This document shows, one piece after another, positions 1-8,567 of a stretch of DNA of 64,000 nucleotides. Under the pieces are notes generated by a model. The model was given only the letters and a program-made list of their open reading frames with translations, did not search any database and had not been told where the DNA came from. Numbering within the stretch: the stretch's first letter is position 1; each line of letters begins with the position of its first letter. This DNA comes from Acidobacteriota bacterium (lineage in GTDB: Bacteria > Acidobacteriota > Blastocatellia > Pyrinomonadales > Pyrinomonadaceae): contig JAEWFC010000030.1 in NCBI GenBank assembly GCA_023389035.1, positions 248,001-312,000 on the forward strand. The letters are read 5' to 3'. Both the position numbers and the translations under genes were made by a program.

Positions 1-766
1 CGAATAACCGACGCACGCGGTCCGATTGGTCCCAACCGACCTCCATCAGAAGAGAGCCGCGCGGAACGAGATATCGTGGTGCCGCGGTGATTATCCGTTC
101 GATTATTGTCAGGCCGTCGGCTTCATCAGTCAGAGCTGCACGCGGTTCGTGACGGCCAACTTCCGGCTGCAAATGCTCGATCTCATCGGCAGGAATATAC
201 GGCGGATTTGAGACGATCAGGGGAAAGGCCTCATCCGGGAACGCTCCGAAAACGTCTGACTTGATAATGGCCAAGCGATCTATGACGCCGATCCGTTCGG
301 CATTATCACGTGCGACCTTAATTGCGCTTGGCGAAATATCACCCGCGATCGCCGTAACCTCCGCGGCATTTGAAAGGATCGAGATAGAGATGCATCCCGA
401 GCCGATTCCGATCTCAGCGAATCGCGTGACGCTGTTCGTTTGAATAATGCGGAGGGCTTCTTCGACCAAAATTTCGGTCTCGGGACGCGGGATCAGCACG
501 TCGGGGCTGACGGCGAAGTCGAGACCGTAAAATTCCTGCGTTCCCGTGATGTGCTGGAATGGCTCGCGGGCGGTCCTGCGTTTTACCAGCGCGATGTATC
601 TGTCGAGTTCCGCGGGCGTGAGATCGCGTTCGGGATGTGCGAATAAATAGGAGCGGTCGACGCCGAGTGAGAACATCATCAGCGACGCCGCTTCACGAGC
701 GGCCTCGGCTACGCCGCCGGATGCGAGCGATGCCGCGGCTTCGGCGAGTGCCTCTGCGATGGTCAT
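1..766 (-). CDS. prmC: Peptide chain release factor N5-glutamine methyltransferase, 3' end cut by window edge
   Basis: Methylates the glutamine of the GGQ motif in release factors RF1/RF2 using S-adenosylmethionine. I translated it directly: 255 residues are visible and the frame runs off the window at base 1, so about 25 residues of a typical 280-residue PrmC are missing. The helical N-terminal domain covers residues 1 to about 75. A glycine-rich SAM-binding motif (AEIGIGSGC) lies near residue 118 and the substrate-binding NPPY signature at 187-190. The ATG at 766 overlaps the stop of the upstream sugar transferase by 4 bases (ATGA), so the two are probably translationally coupled although their functions are unrelated. 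Identification is secure from the NPPY and SAM motifs together. Confidence 0.93.
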   Translation of the reverse strand, partial: MTIAEALAEAAASLASGGVAEAAREAASLMMFSLGVDRSYLFAHPERDLTPAELDRYIALVKRRTAREPFQHITGTQEFYGLDFAVSPDVLIPRPETEILVEEALRIIQTNSVTRFAEIGIGSGCISISILSNAAEVTAIAGDISPSAIKVARDNAERIGVIDRLAIIKSDVFGAFPDEAFPLIVSNPPYIPADEIEHLQPEVGRHEPRAALTDEADGLTIIERIITAAPRYLVPRGSLLMEVGWDQSDRVRRLF

Positions 767-2286
767 CGTTCGCCCTCGCCGCGGATAACAGCTGGAAACG
801 TGAGAAGCATTACCTTTAGGTCGAGCAGCAGCGACCAATTCTCGATGTAAAAGAGGTCGATGCGGACCATTTCCTCGAAGGAAAGACGGCTGCGGCCCGA
901 GACCTGCCAGAGCCCGGTGATTCCCGGCTTCATATCGAGGCGTTTGCGGTGGTGAATGCCGTAATCCTCGACCTCGTACGGGATCGGCGGCCGAGGCCCG
1001 ACGACGCTCATATCGCCTTTCAGGACGTTGAGAAACTGCGGCAGTTCGTCAAAACTCCAACGTCGCAACCAGCGTCCTGCCGGAGTTACACGCGGGTCAT
1101 TCCGTACCTTTCCGTGTAGCTCATCGCCATTTGTTTCACCTCCGATGTTTTTGCGGTATGCGGCTCTGTGCACCCCATCGTCGGCATCTGCATACATCGT
1201 GCGGAACTTGTAGCAAAGGAAGATGCGGCCGTCCATTCCTACTCGTTCCTGCTTAAAGAGGATCGGCCCTCGGGACCCGGTTCGCACAAGCACGACGGCG
1301 GCTATCCAAATGGGAAGAGTTAGCAGGATCGCGACCGCCGCGATGACGATGTCGGAGGTTCGTTTAACCAGCCGCTGAACGTCTGAAAGCGGCTCGCGAA
1401 AGAGCCGCACCATCGGCAGCACGCCGATCTGCTCGATGCCGGTCTTTTGCGGCAATAGGTCGAAGAGCTTTGGGGCGAACCGGTATTCGACGCGGCTCCG
1501 TCGGCCCGAACGCATCATCGCATCGAATAAAAGCTCGCTGGGAACGGTGTCGTCGGTAATGATCACCTCCTGGATCTCGAGGTCACGGACATGCGTCGCG
1601 AGGTCGTTGACGTCACCGACGACAGGCACGCCGCAGATGTCGTGAGAGGCATCGTGATCGTCAGTGGTTACGACGCCTATCAGCCGGTAACCGAGGTCTC
1701 GCCGCTCAGATAGTTCGTTGATGGTCTGCACCGCCTCGGCGTTCGTGCCGACGATGAGCGTTGGGATGAGATTGATCCCGCGATTGCGGAACCGCGTTTG
1801 TATGAAGCGGACAAAAAAGTGAAACGCCAAATAAAGCCCAAGGGCAATGGCAAAATCGAGCACAAAGACCGAGCGTGAATACGAGAATTCACGAAAGGCG
1901 AACCCGCCGCGGAAGAGAAATGCCCATGCGACGATCAGCAGCGAACCGACCGCAACGGCCTTTCCGACCTTTACCGCCTCGTGAACATATGAGAACGCTC
2001 CGTGATATCTGTAAGCTCGCTGATATACGAGCATAGCGACCCGAATAACGATCGCCGCGTATAGGATCCCGGCGTACGGAACGAACTCTCGCGACCACGC
2101 CCACGCGGTCGTGCTGAGAACAGGGGCGGATTCACGCAGTACGAACGCTGCAATAAAGCTTGCCGCGGCAATACCGCCGTCAACGCACATCACCGCAACA
2201 CGTATCAGCGGCAAAACCCATTGCGGCACACGGTTCCGCACCGCAACCACCCTTCGCTGATCTGTGACCTTGGTCTCGGCTTTCAT
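763..2286 (-). CDS. Exopolysaccharide polyprenyl glycosylphosphotransferase (WcaJ-like)
   Basis: Predicted to start a surface glycan by moving a sugar-1-phosphate from a UDP-sugar to undecaprenyl phosphate at the inner membrane. The product of about 507 residues has an N-terminal hydrophobic region of roughly five membrane segments (about residues 25-170), a Rossmann-like middle domain (ILIVGTNAEAV-type region near 175-290), then one more membrane segment and the C-terminal bacterial sugar transferase domain with KFRTMYADAD, the DELPQFLNVLKGDMSVVGPRP block and PGITGLWQVSGR. I prefer the ATG at 2286; the frame also allows a TTG at 2292. It is transcribed away from the glycosyltransferases at 2369-4181, across a 76-base divergent gap. 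Sugar specificity cannot be read from sequence. Confidence 0.92.
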   Translation of the reverse strand: MKAETKVTDQRRVVAVRNRVPQWVLPLIRVAVMCVDGGIAAASFIAAFVLRESAPVLSTTAWAWSREFVPYAGILYAAIVIRVAMLVYQRAYRYHGAFSYVHEAVKVGKAVAVGSLLIVAWAFLFRGGFAFREFSYSRSVFVLDFAIALGLYLAFHFFVRFIQTRFRNRGINLIPTLIVGTNAEAVQTINELSERRDLGYRLIGVVTTDDHDASHDICGVPVVGDVNDLATHVRDLEIQEVIITDDTVPSELLFDAMMRSGRRSRVEYRFAPKLFDLLPQKTGIEQIGVLPMVRLFREPLSDVQRLVKRTSDIVIAAVAILLTLPIWIAAVVLVRTGSRGPILFKQERVGMDGRIFLCYKFRTMYADADDGVHRAAYRKNIGGETNGDELHGKVRNDPRVTPAGRWLRRWSFDELPQFLNVLKGDMSVVGPRPPIPYEVEDYGIHHRKRLDMKPGITGLWQVSGRSRLSFEEMVRIDLFYIENWSLLLDLKVMLLTFPAVIRGEGER

Positions 2287-2299
2287 CTTCAAATTAATG

Positions 2300-2328
2300 T
2301 TTGTATGTTAATACCTTGCCAGTTGCAA
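2300..2328 (-). promoter_or_regulatory. Possible sigma-70-type promoter of the sugar transferase gene
   Basis: Reading the minus strand, TTGCAA (2328-2323) and TACAAA (2305-2300) are separated by 17 bases and lie about 14 bases before the ATG at 2286. The elements match the consensus only partly. The 76-base gap must contain divergent promoters because both neighbours start here. Confidence 0.35.
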
Positions 2329-2368
2329 ACGCCGAACTGCCGGTCACTGCCGATATTCACATGGCGAT

Positions 2369-3439
2369 ATGAAGGTCCTGATCACCGCACCGAGCTTAGA
2401 CGAAACGCTTAATGTTAGCGGAATCTCGACCATCGTGCGTCAGATCATCGAGCACGGCGAGAGTGAATTCTCGCACTTCGAAGCAGGCAGGCCCGACGGT
2501 GAAAAGATCGGGCCCAAATGGTTGGCGAAGCAGACAGCACTGCCCGTTCGCTTTGCCGGACGCGTTACCGGATTTCGGCCGGACGTCGTTCATATCAACA
2601 CGGCACTTACCGACCTTTCAATAGCACGGGATGCTGTGCTGGCTGCGATCGCGAGAGGAATGGGTAAGCGTGTCGTACTGGCGGTGCACGGCGGGAAATA
2701 TTTGATAGATGATTGCACAAACGGCACGATCAAGTCGCTGATGGGCAACATGCTAACGCGCAGCGACTCGGTTGTGGTGTACAGCGAGTACGAGAAGGCT
2801 CTGCTCGAGAAGCGCTGGAAGGAGCTCAAGATCCACACACTGCCGAATGCGATCCCGGCGGATAAGGTCGCTGTTCGCACACGCAGCAACGCTGAGCCGG
2901 TGATCGTGTATTTCGGCCGGATGCACGAATCGAAAGGCTTGCACGAACTGATCGACGCGGCCCGCGTTCTCGCGGAAAGCGGCTTTAAGTTTAAGCTCAA
3001 AGCATATGGCGAAGGTCCGATCCGTGAGTTTTTTGTGAACGGGATGCGAGACGTGCTGGGCACGCGGTTCGAGTATGGCGGTATCGTTCGCGGAGATGAC
3101 AAGTGGGCAATACTTGGTGCGGCGGACATTTTCGTTCTGCCGTCGCGTTATGGCGAGGGAATGCCGATGGCCATACTTGAGGCAATGGCGACCGGCTGCA
3201 TTGTGATCGCGGCGGACGTTGCGTCGGTCGCGACGGTGTTACGTGACGGGACGAACGGCTTTCTCGTAAAGCCATATGACGCTGCCGGGCTCGCGTCAAA
3301 GATCAAGGTCGTGCTAAGCGATAAGCTAAGCTGGCCGGAGTTGCGCGAGAACGCCGCCGCGACCATGCGGAACGACTACGCCATCGCGGGATACATTCAA
3401 AAACTTGAAGAGATCTACCGAAAAGCTTTCAACGCGTGA
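2369..3439 (+). CDS. Glycosyltransferase family 4 (GT-B fold)
   Basis: Likely transfers a sugar from a nucleotide-sugar donor to a lipid-linked glycan on the cytoplasmic side. 356 residues, normal for GT4. The N-terminal acceptor half contains VHGGKY near residue 108. The C-terminal donor half begins around residue 173 (VIVYFGRMHESKGLHELI) and carries the EX7E-type signature in GEGMPMAILEAMATG near residue 265. It uses ATG at 2369. The next gene starts 7 bases after its stop, so the two form an operon. Donor and acceptor are unknown. Confidence 0.9.
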   Translation: MKVLITAPSLDETLNVSGISTIVRQIIEHGESEFSHFEAGRPDGEKIGPKWLAKQTALPVRFAGRVTGFRPDVVHINTALTDLSIARDAVLAAIARGMGKRVVLAVHGGKYLIDDCTNGTIKSLMGNMLTRSDSVVVYSEYEKALLEKRWKELKIHTLPNAIPADKVAVRTRSNAEPVIVYFGRMHESKGLHELIDAARVLAESGFKFKLKAYGEGPIREFFVNGMRDVLGTRFEYGGIVRGDDKWAILGAADIFVLPSRYGEGMPMAILEAMATGCIVIAADVASVATVLRDGTNGFLVKPYDAAGLASKIKVVLSDKLSWPELRENAAATMRNDYAIAGYIQKLEEIYRKAFNA

Positions 3440-3446
3440 TGAACGC

Positions 3447-4181
3447 ATGCGGGTGGTGAGCCTTAACGTGCATGTCTGCGACGAAGATTCGATCGCCGGG
3501 CGCGTTGCTGCGTTGGTTGGCGGCGGCTCGGGGGCGTACGTGTGCTTTTCTACGGTGCATATGGTGATGGAGGCGTTTGATAACCAGCATTACGCTGAAA
3601 AGGTGAACGCAGCCGATATTGTCATCCCTGACGGAATGCCGCTTGTGTGGATGCAGAAACTTCAGGGCAGAAAAGATGCCGCGAGAACGCGTGCAAACGA
3701 CATGATGGTGCGTCTTCTGGCAGAGGCCGAATCGCGTGGTTGGCCTGTCGGATTTTTCGGCGGTTCCGAGCGGGTGATACACGACATTCAGGAAGAGGCG
3801 ATGGAAAGATTCCCGGCCTTGCGGATCGTGTACGCATATTCGCCGCCGTATCGCCCGTTAACGCCGGATGAGGACTCGGCAGTTGTCCGCGAGATCAACG
3901 AAGCTGCGCCGAAGCTGCTGTTCGTCGGGCTCGGCTGTCCGAAACAGGAGATCTGGATGTCAGCTAAGAAACAGCAGTTGAACTGCGTGATGTTCGGCGT
4001 CGGAGCTTCGTTCGATTTCTTTGCGGGAAACGTTAAAGAATCACCGGCATGGCTGGGAAACCTCGGTCTTGAGTGGCTTTTCCGCTTGTATCAGGAGCCG
4101 CGGCGGCTGTGGTACCGTTATCTCGTCCTAAACCCGCGGTTCATCGCCCAAGCAGGGCGGCAGCTGATCGCTCGCAGGTAG
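3447..4181 (+). CDS. WecG/TagA/CpsF family glycosyltransferase (GT26)
   Basis: This family adds N-acetylmannosamine or its uronic acid to a lipid-linked GlcNAc. The 244-residue product shows the family blocks in order: DGMPLVWMQKLQG near residue 55, GFFGG near 90, LLFVGLGCPKQEIWM near 155, and GASFDFFAG followed by PAWLGNLGLEWLFRLYQEPRRL toward the C-terminus. I chose ATG at 3447 because the longer frame starts at TTG 3405, inside the preceding gene. The gene follows a GT4, and a WecA-like lipid transferase is encoded at 52.5 kb in the same window. Confidence 0.92.
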   Translation: MRVVSLNVHVCDEDSIAGRVAALVGGGSGAYVCFSTVHMVMEAFDNQHYAEKVNAADIVIPDGMPLVWMQKLQGRKDAARTRANDMMVRLLAEAESRGWPVGFFGGSERVIHDIQEEAMERFPALRIVYAYSPPYRPLTPDEDSAVVREINEAAPKLLFVGLGCPKQEIWMSAKKQQLNCVMFGVGASFDFFAGNVKESPAWLGNLGLEWLFRLYQEPRRLWYRYLVLNPRFIAQAGRQLIARR

Positions 4182-4259
4182 TCCGGCGCCGCAGGCCGGT
4201 TTTTGCCCTTTATAAAGAAAAACAGCATAATATCGATTGATCCTCGGCATTTCGAACGC

Positions 4260-4793
4260 ATGAAATTCTTGACCGATATCCGCCTGTTGCTGATCGCTAT
4301 TTGGATAGGGGCGTCGGTGTTTTTTATTGCGGTCGCGGCCAGTGCATTTTCGGTTTTGCCGCAGCGGGAATTGGCAGGAGCTGTCGTAAACCGCACGCTT
4401 ACGATATTGAATTTTGGCGGTATCGCCTTGTCCGTAATCCTGATCCTGACGTCGATGGTCCGCGGAAATTTGATCAAGCCGCTCTGGCTTTGGTCCGAAC
4501 GGATCCTGCTGCTGATCGTCGCCGCGGCGTGTGCGGCGGGGCAGTTCGTCATCGGTTATATGATGCAGTCGGTCCGCGGCCAAATGGGCGGAAGGCCGAT
4601 CGACGAGATCGCGGTCGACGATCCGCTTCGGATTCAGTTCAACCAACTGCATGAATCGTCGGTCTGGATGCTGTACATTGCGATGGCGGCGGCGGTGCTG
4701 GCATTCTTTGTGATCGCGAATCGGAAAAAGGCCGTCGAAAAGACCAAAGATCCGCTTGCCCCATATAACTTCGAGAAAGAGTTCAAGATATAG
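4260..4793 (+). CDS. Four-helix membrane protein, DUF4149-like
   Basis: The predicted inner-membrane protein has 177 residues and four hydrophobic segments, at about residues 8-30, 46-66, 77-98 and 140-162. The hydrophilic loop between helices 3 and 4 includes NQLHESSVW, which resembles DUF4149 (TMEM205-like) proteins with a conserved histidine-containing loop. I start it at ATG 4260; an upstream in-frame TTG at 4203 would add 19 polar residues ahead of the first helix. It ends 5 bases before the next gene. Function is unknown for the family. Confidence 0.7.
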   Translation: MKFLTDIRLLLIAIWIGASVFFIAVAASAFSVLPQRELAGAVVNRTLTILNFGGIALSVILILTSMVRGNLIKPLWLWSERILLLIVAAACAAGQFVIGYMMQSVRGQMGGRPIDEIAVDDPLRIQFNQLHESSVWMLYIAMAAAVLAFFVIANRKKAVEKTKDPLAPYNFEKEFKI

Positions 4794-4798
4794 CAACA

Positions 4799-5590
4799 AT
4801 GGAAATTATTGAATCATTGCCGGATCACAAACGTCGTTTTGCAAATTGGCGTGGCGGCGAAAGCCTGAAAAGTTATCCGTTCGTTCAGAACCGACACGCC
4901 CCGCTGACGCCCGTTCGGCGAGCACTGCCGATGATGAACCTGGCCCTTATTTCATCAGCCGGAGCTTATATCAACGGCACCGATGCATTCGACCTCGACG
5001 CGCGTGACGGCGATCTTGAGTTTCGTGAATTCCCCGTTGAGCTCGAGGCCGACGATATGGCGTTTGCGGCGAAGGGCTTTGATGCAAAAGCCGTCACCGA
5101 GGACCGCAATTGCCAGGTGCCGATCGACCGCCTTCGAGAGTATGAAGCGAACGCCGTGATCGGACAGCTGAACAACGTGTGGTGGAGTCTGAGTCCGTGG
5201 ATTCCGAGCGCCGCACGCGTCGCGGAAGAAATGGCACCGCGGCTTGCCGAAAGACTGCGTCGGTACGAGGTGCAAGCGGCCCTGCTTATCCCCGCGTCGC
5301 GTCTTTGTCACCAAACGATGGGAATTCTCGCTCGCGGCATCGAGATGGCGGGCATCCCGACTATGGTCATCTCGGTTGACAAGCTCGCATCGGAGATGGT
5401 CCGTGCACCACGAACGAACTATCACATCGGTGAACTCGGTTCGGTCGTCGGAAGTCCGAATTGGCCCGAGCACCAGTTGCGCATCCTCGACGAGTCGCTG
5501 CGAACGATGGAAACATTTGACCAGCCGGGTATTCGCAAGCTTTCCGTCGCGATTGAAACGAGCGTGCAGGCTGCACGCGGCGAGCGCTAA
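4799..5590 (+). CDS. Glycine/sarcosine/betaine reductase selenoprotein-B family protein, Sec-less
   Basis: The 263 residues resemble the GrdB/PrdB family, whose members reduce glycine, betaine or proline in anaerobes through a selenocysteine. Recognisable features are ALISSAGAYI near residue 49, FREFPVEL near 75 and LLIPASRLCHQTMGILARG at about 162-180. The frame has no internal UGA. Cysteines sit at 105 and 170, but the usual selenocysteine motif is absent, so Stickland-type reduction is not supported. Homologues annotated this way occur in aerobes with no known role. It sits between two small membrane-protein genes. Confidence 0.65.
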   Translation: MEIIESLPDHKRRFANWRGGESLKSYPFVQNRHAPLTPVRRALPMMNLALISSAGAYINGTDAFDLDARDGDLEFREFPVELEADDMAFAAKGFDAKAVTEDRNCQVPIDRLREYEANAVIGQLNNVWWSLSPWIPSAARVAEEMAPRLAERLRRYEVQAALLIPASRLCHQTMGILARGIEMAGIPTMVISVDKLASEMVRAPRTNYHIGELGSVVGSPNWPEHQLRILDESLRTMETFDQPGIRKLSVAIETSVQAARGER

Positions 5591-5612
5591 CGTCTGCTCG
5601 TGATGGAGCGAT

Positions 5613-5954
5613 ATGAATGAGAATCAGATGCTAGCTTTGGTTTTCGCGGGCATCGGTGCACTGTTCGTCGCTCTCTCGATCCCGCTCATCCAAAGAAAGG
5701 TAGGCCCGAATATCTTCTACGGTGTCCGCACGCGAAAGACACTTTCAGACGAAAAGCTGTGGTACGAGGCGAATCACCGTTTTGGAAAAGATTTTCTATT
5801 AAGCGGCGTCGGCGTGTTCCTGGTAGCCGCTGCTGCGGGCATATTTGGTAATTCTATCCAGCCGGATGTTCTGACAGCCATTCTCGTAGGTGCGATGCTT
5901 GCAGGCGTCGTATTCTCAGCCTTCCGCTGTTGGCGCTCGTGCGATATCTTTTAG
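5613..5954 (+). CDS. SdpI-family membrane protein
   Basis: Small inner-membrane protein of 113 residues with three hydrophobic segments. Between the first and second lies the family signature: YGVRTRKTLSDEKLWYEANHRFG (conserved positions G-R-T, T-L, W and N-x-x-G, about residues 37-59). SdpI in Bacillus gives immunity to the SdpC toxin, but most members have no known toxin partner and none is visible here. A Shine-Dalgarno-like GGAG lies 6 bases before the ATG. It ends head-on against the DUF2585 gene, one base apart. Confidence 0.82.
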   Translation: MNENQMLALVFAGIGALFVALSIPLIQRKVGPNIFYGVRTRKTLSDEKLWYEANHRFGKDFLLSGVGVFLVAAAAGIFGNSIQPDVLTAILVGAMLAGVVFSAFRCWRSCDIF

Positions 5955-5955
5955 C

Positions 5956-6540
5956 TCAAACGCCCATCTGCCAGGTCTTAACGCCATCGAGCGGATACAC
6001 CAGCATAATTATATTCAGCAGTAGGCTATCGCGGATCCACAACAGAAGAAAGAGTTCCGTCAGCACAAAGAAGATCAGTGACCGCCAGACGCCGAGCTTG
6101 GCCGCGACGACAAATCCGATCGCACAGGCGATGACGTCACCGATCGAATTTGCGACCGAATCGCCAAAGTAATCCAGAGACGCGGTATTTTCCCTGTATT
6201 TTTGGATAATGTAGGGAGAATTTTCGAATATCTCCCAGAGACACTCAACAACGATCGCGATCAGAACTTTCCATTCGATCGCAAGGCGTTCAAAGACCAG
6301 CCCCGCGATCCAAAAGAAAAGCACGCCGTGGAGGACGTGCGTGAACGAATAGGGATCAAAAAGGTGCTGCGAGGTATGGCTGCTGTTCCATGCCTGATTG
6401 ACGTAAATGGCGGCGTCGCCCAGTTTGCACCACCAGATGCGACCCATCAGGGCAAGAACGCCCGCCATTACAACGGTCGCCGTGACCGCCAGTATGATCG
6501 GCAGAGAAAGTGAGGGCCTGGAATTCGCGGCGTCAGCCAT
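5956..6540 (-). CDS. DUF2585 (UPF0314) family membrane protein
   Basis: The 194-residue integral membrane protein has about five hydrophobic segments. The conserved part covers residues 65-135: FTHVLHG, then VECLWEIFENSPYIIQKYR and LDYFGDSVANSIGD, which I recognise as the UPF0314/DUF2585 signature. Acidic and histidine residues line the membrane segments, as in some intramembrane enzymes, but no activity is established. It lies downstream of sufU with a 13-base gap and may be the last gene of that transcript. Confidence 0.8.
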   Translation of the reverse strand: MADAANSRPSLSLPIILAVTATVVMAGVLALMGRIWWCKLGDAAIYVNQAWNSSHTSQHLFDPYSFTHVLHGVLFFWIAGLVFERLAIEWKVLIAIVVECLWEIFENSPYIIQKYRENTASLDYFGDSVANSIGDVIACAIGFVVAAKLGVWRSLIFFVLTELFLLLWIRDSLLLNIIMLVYPLDGVKTWQMGV

Positions 6541-6553
6541 CTAGAGCGTGAGA

Positions 6554-7006
6554 CTACTCCGTCGAGATCTCGTTTGAGTCGTTTAGCGCGGCGTTCAGCG
6601 TATGCCAGCTCAAGCTTGCACATTTAACGCGGGCGGGAAACTCGAGCACACCGGCGAACACACGAAGCTTTCCGAGTTCGTTCTCGTCAGATTCAATGTC
6701 CAGCTCGCCCGTCACCATTCGATGGAATTCGTCAAACAGCCGGTCGGCCTCTTCACGGGTCTTTCCTTTGACCGCCTGCGTCATCATTGACGCGGACGCC
6801 TTGGAAATGGCGCAGCCCGATCCCTTGAACGCGACATCCGCGACGACCTGATCGCCGTCCATCTTCACAAAGACCTGCAATGCGTCGCCGCAAAGCGGAT
6901 TGTTGCCGAACGCTGACTTGTCGGCGTCATCGATCTCGCGGAAATTTCGCGGATTTTTGTTGTGTTCAAGGATCGTATCCTGATAAAGCTCGTTCAACTC
7001 TGACAT
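6554..7006 (-). CDS. sufU: Iron-sulfur cluster assembly protein SufU
   Basis: SufU takes persulfide sulfur from the desulfurase SufS and delivers it to the SufBCD scaffold. The 150-residue product has the zinc/cluster ligand set: Cys39 and Asp41 in NPLCGDA, Cys65 in GSGCAIS and Cys129 in VKCASLSW, plus the roughly 20-residue insert typical of SufU rather than IscU. Its ATG directly abuts a TAG that ends a duplicated copy of the fhs C-terminal codons (7011-7056). This suggests sufU was once coupled directly to fhs. It is 4 kb away from sufS and outside the main SUF operon. Confidence 0.93.
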   Translation of the reverse strand: MSELNELYQDTILEHNKNPRNFREIDDADKSAFGNNPLCGDALQVFVKMDGDQVVADVAFKGSGCAISKASASMMTQAVKGKTREEADRLFDEFHRMVTGELDIESDENELGKLRVFAGVLEFPARVKCASLSWHTLNAALNDSNEISTE

Positions 7007-7010
7007 CTAT

Positions 7011-7056
7011 AACAATCCTACTACATTCCCGCTTTCGTCGATATCGACGCGCTCGG
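7011..7056 (-). repeat. Displaced copy of the fhs 3' end (direct repeat copy A)
   Basis: These 46 bases match 8572-8617, the last codons of fhs, at 44 positions. In the minus-strand frame they encode E-R-V-D-I-D-E-S-G-N-V-V-G-L and end in a TAG that touches the ATG of sufU. The two differences are synonymous (GAG/GAA and GGG/GGT). Upstream of the repeat the similarity stops abruptly, so this is not a second gene. Confidence 0.9.
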
Positions 7057-7115
7057 AGCGAAACTTTACAACTGTTCTGTGGGTACATTGCACCGTACAA
7101 TGGCCAACGAAACGG

Positions 7116-8495
7116 TTATCGAACGCTCGCGACGATTCGTAGTCCGAGGAGATGAACCTCGTGGGTGCGGTCCCCTCCAAAGCCCCTAAACGAGACGCGA
7201 CAGACAAACGGGCCGTCGATATACGAACACCCTTTCCACACTTTGTTAGAACCGCTACCTGCGGTCCACTCCGAAACGTTTCCAATCACGTCATGAAGTC
7301 CGAACGAATTCGGTTTCTTCTTTCCCACTCCTCGCACGACTTGCCCGATCGCTTCGGGCATGCGTAGTAGACTGTTATCTCCATACCAAGCAATTTCATC
7401 TAGTGGCCCGTAATACGGTTCTGAGATCCCTCCTCTCGCAGCATATTCCCATTCTTCTTCCGTCGGAATTCTATAGTTCAAACCATCATCTGCGGCGTTC
7501 AACTTAAGGACAAACGCTTCTGCATCTCCCCAACTGATTGGAAACTCTGGAAAATTCGGATGATCTGACCTAAACAGCATCAGTTTCTTGATCGCCTCAC
7601 TTCGCCTTTCAGTCCAGCGTGAACCGACCACTAAATCCCATTGGCCCTGGGTGACCTCGTACTTTCCAATCCAAAAACCATCCGATATCGAAACTCGCCG
7701 CTCGGGCTCCTCACCTATTTCTCGAGAACCCATCGTAAAAGAGCCAGGAGGTATATATACGAGCTCCATCCCAAACCTATTTTTTCGGATGGTCCCAACT
7801 TCTATATTATTACCCGCGGCCTCTTTCAGAGTGAGGAGTTGAGTCGGTCTGGCTATCAGCGAATGAAGAAGTGAAATGGGTACCGCAAAATTCAACGATT
7901 GTCCACTTACGAGGCCGCCTACGGCAACTCCGATCACTTCTCCTCTTTTATTCAGAACAGCGCCGCCGCTACTTCCTGCAGAGATAGACGCTGTAATTTG
8001 CAGTAATGTCCGACTGTCGGTAGTTCTTATCCCGCTGACAAGGCCTTGGGAAAATGTGCCTTCGAGTCCCTCGGGGCTACTAACAGCGTAAATTTCGTCA
8101 CCGATCGCTACCGAATTACCCCGAGAAAGACTTAACGGTTTTCCGCGAAGCCCCTTAACTTTAAGAAGTGCTAAATCATTGATTTCGTAGGCTATAATGC
8201 CAGTAATCTCGTGGGTCGTTTTGGAGCCGTAAATCTTAACATATCCCTCATGGGAGTCTTCAATGACATGGAAATTGGTCGCAATGACATCTTTACCTAC
8301 AAAGAAGCCGCTACCGGTTTTGGAAGTGTCGGTGATCCTGTTTCGCAAAACAAGAAGCACGGTCGATGGCAACGCAGCAGCAGCGATTGCGCGCGGAGTA
8401 AGATTCTTGGCCGGGTCCTGTGCGATCCCTACGATCGGAACAAAAAGAAGGGCGAGAGTTAAAACTAACTTGCCAAATCTAAAAGTTAGATTCAT
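7116..8495 (-). CDS. Secreted trypsin-like serine protease fused to an FGE-sulfatase (SUMF1-fold) domain
   Basis: I start the protein at ATG 8495 because it opens with a signal peptide (MNLTFRFGKLVLTLALLF, cleavage near AQD); an ATG at 8561 gives a 22-residue longer frame. Residues about 45-230 form an HtrA/trypsin-like protease with a readable triad: His76 (ATNFHVI), Asp107 (NDLALL) and Ser176 (AGSSGGAV). Residues about 240-458 are an FGE-sulfatase-type domain (MVYIPPGSFTMG-like start, YEVTQGQW, RIPTEEEWEYAARGG, GNVSEW). The FGE catalytic cysteine pair is not evident, so it probably binds rather than forms formylglycine. No PDZ domain is seen. The gene is AT-richer than its neighbours: 45% GC by hand count for 7441-7500 against 65% for 9001-9060 in fhs. 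It is bracketed by copies of the fhs 3' end, which points to transfer. Confidence 0.85.
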   Translation of the reverse strand: MNLTFRFGKLVLTLALLFVPIVGIAQDPAKNLTPRAIAAAALPSTVLLVLRNRITDTSKTGSGFFVGKDVIATNFHVIEDSHEGYVKIYGSKTTHEITGIIAYEINDLALLKVKGLRGKPLSLSRGNSVAIGDEIYAVSSPEGLEGTFSQGLVSGIRTTDSRTLLQITASISAGSSGGAVLNKRGEVIGVAVGGLVSGQSLNFAVPISLLHSLIARPTQLLTLKEAAGNNIEVGTIRKNRFGMELVYIPPGSFTMGSREIGEEPERRVSISDGFWIGKYEVTQGQWDLVVGSRWTERRSEAIKKLMLFRSDHPNFPEFPISWGDAEAFVLKLNAADDGLNYRIPTEEEWEYAARGGISEPYYGPLDEIAWYGDNSLLRMPEAIGQVVRGVGKKKPNSFGLHDVIGNVSEWTAGSGSNKVWKGCSYIDGPFVCRVSFRGFGGDRTHEVHLLGLRIVASVR

Positions 8496-8567
8496 AAAAG
8501 TCCAGAAAACATCTTCTCGCGTACGGTGCAATCCTTGACTACGATGAATCATCTCTAGCAAAAACGA

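Noticed and set aside
4799..5590. Selenoprotein with in-frame UGA
   Set aside because: The frame has no internal UGA and no SECIS-like hairpin was noticed.
7007..7285. 92-codon minus-strand frame ending in the duplicated fhs C-terminus
   Set aside because: Only the last 15 codons resemble fhs. The rest overlaps the protease/FGE gene in another frame, so it is a repeat remnant rather than a gene.
7116..8495. Diversity-generating retroelement target
   Set aside because: The FGE-fold domain prompted the idea, but there is no reverse transcriptase and no template repeat near the 3' end of the gene in this window.
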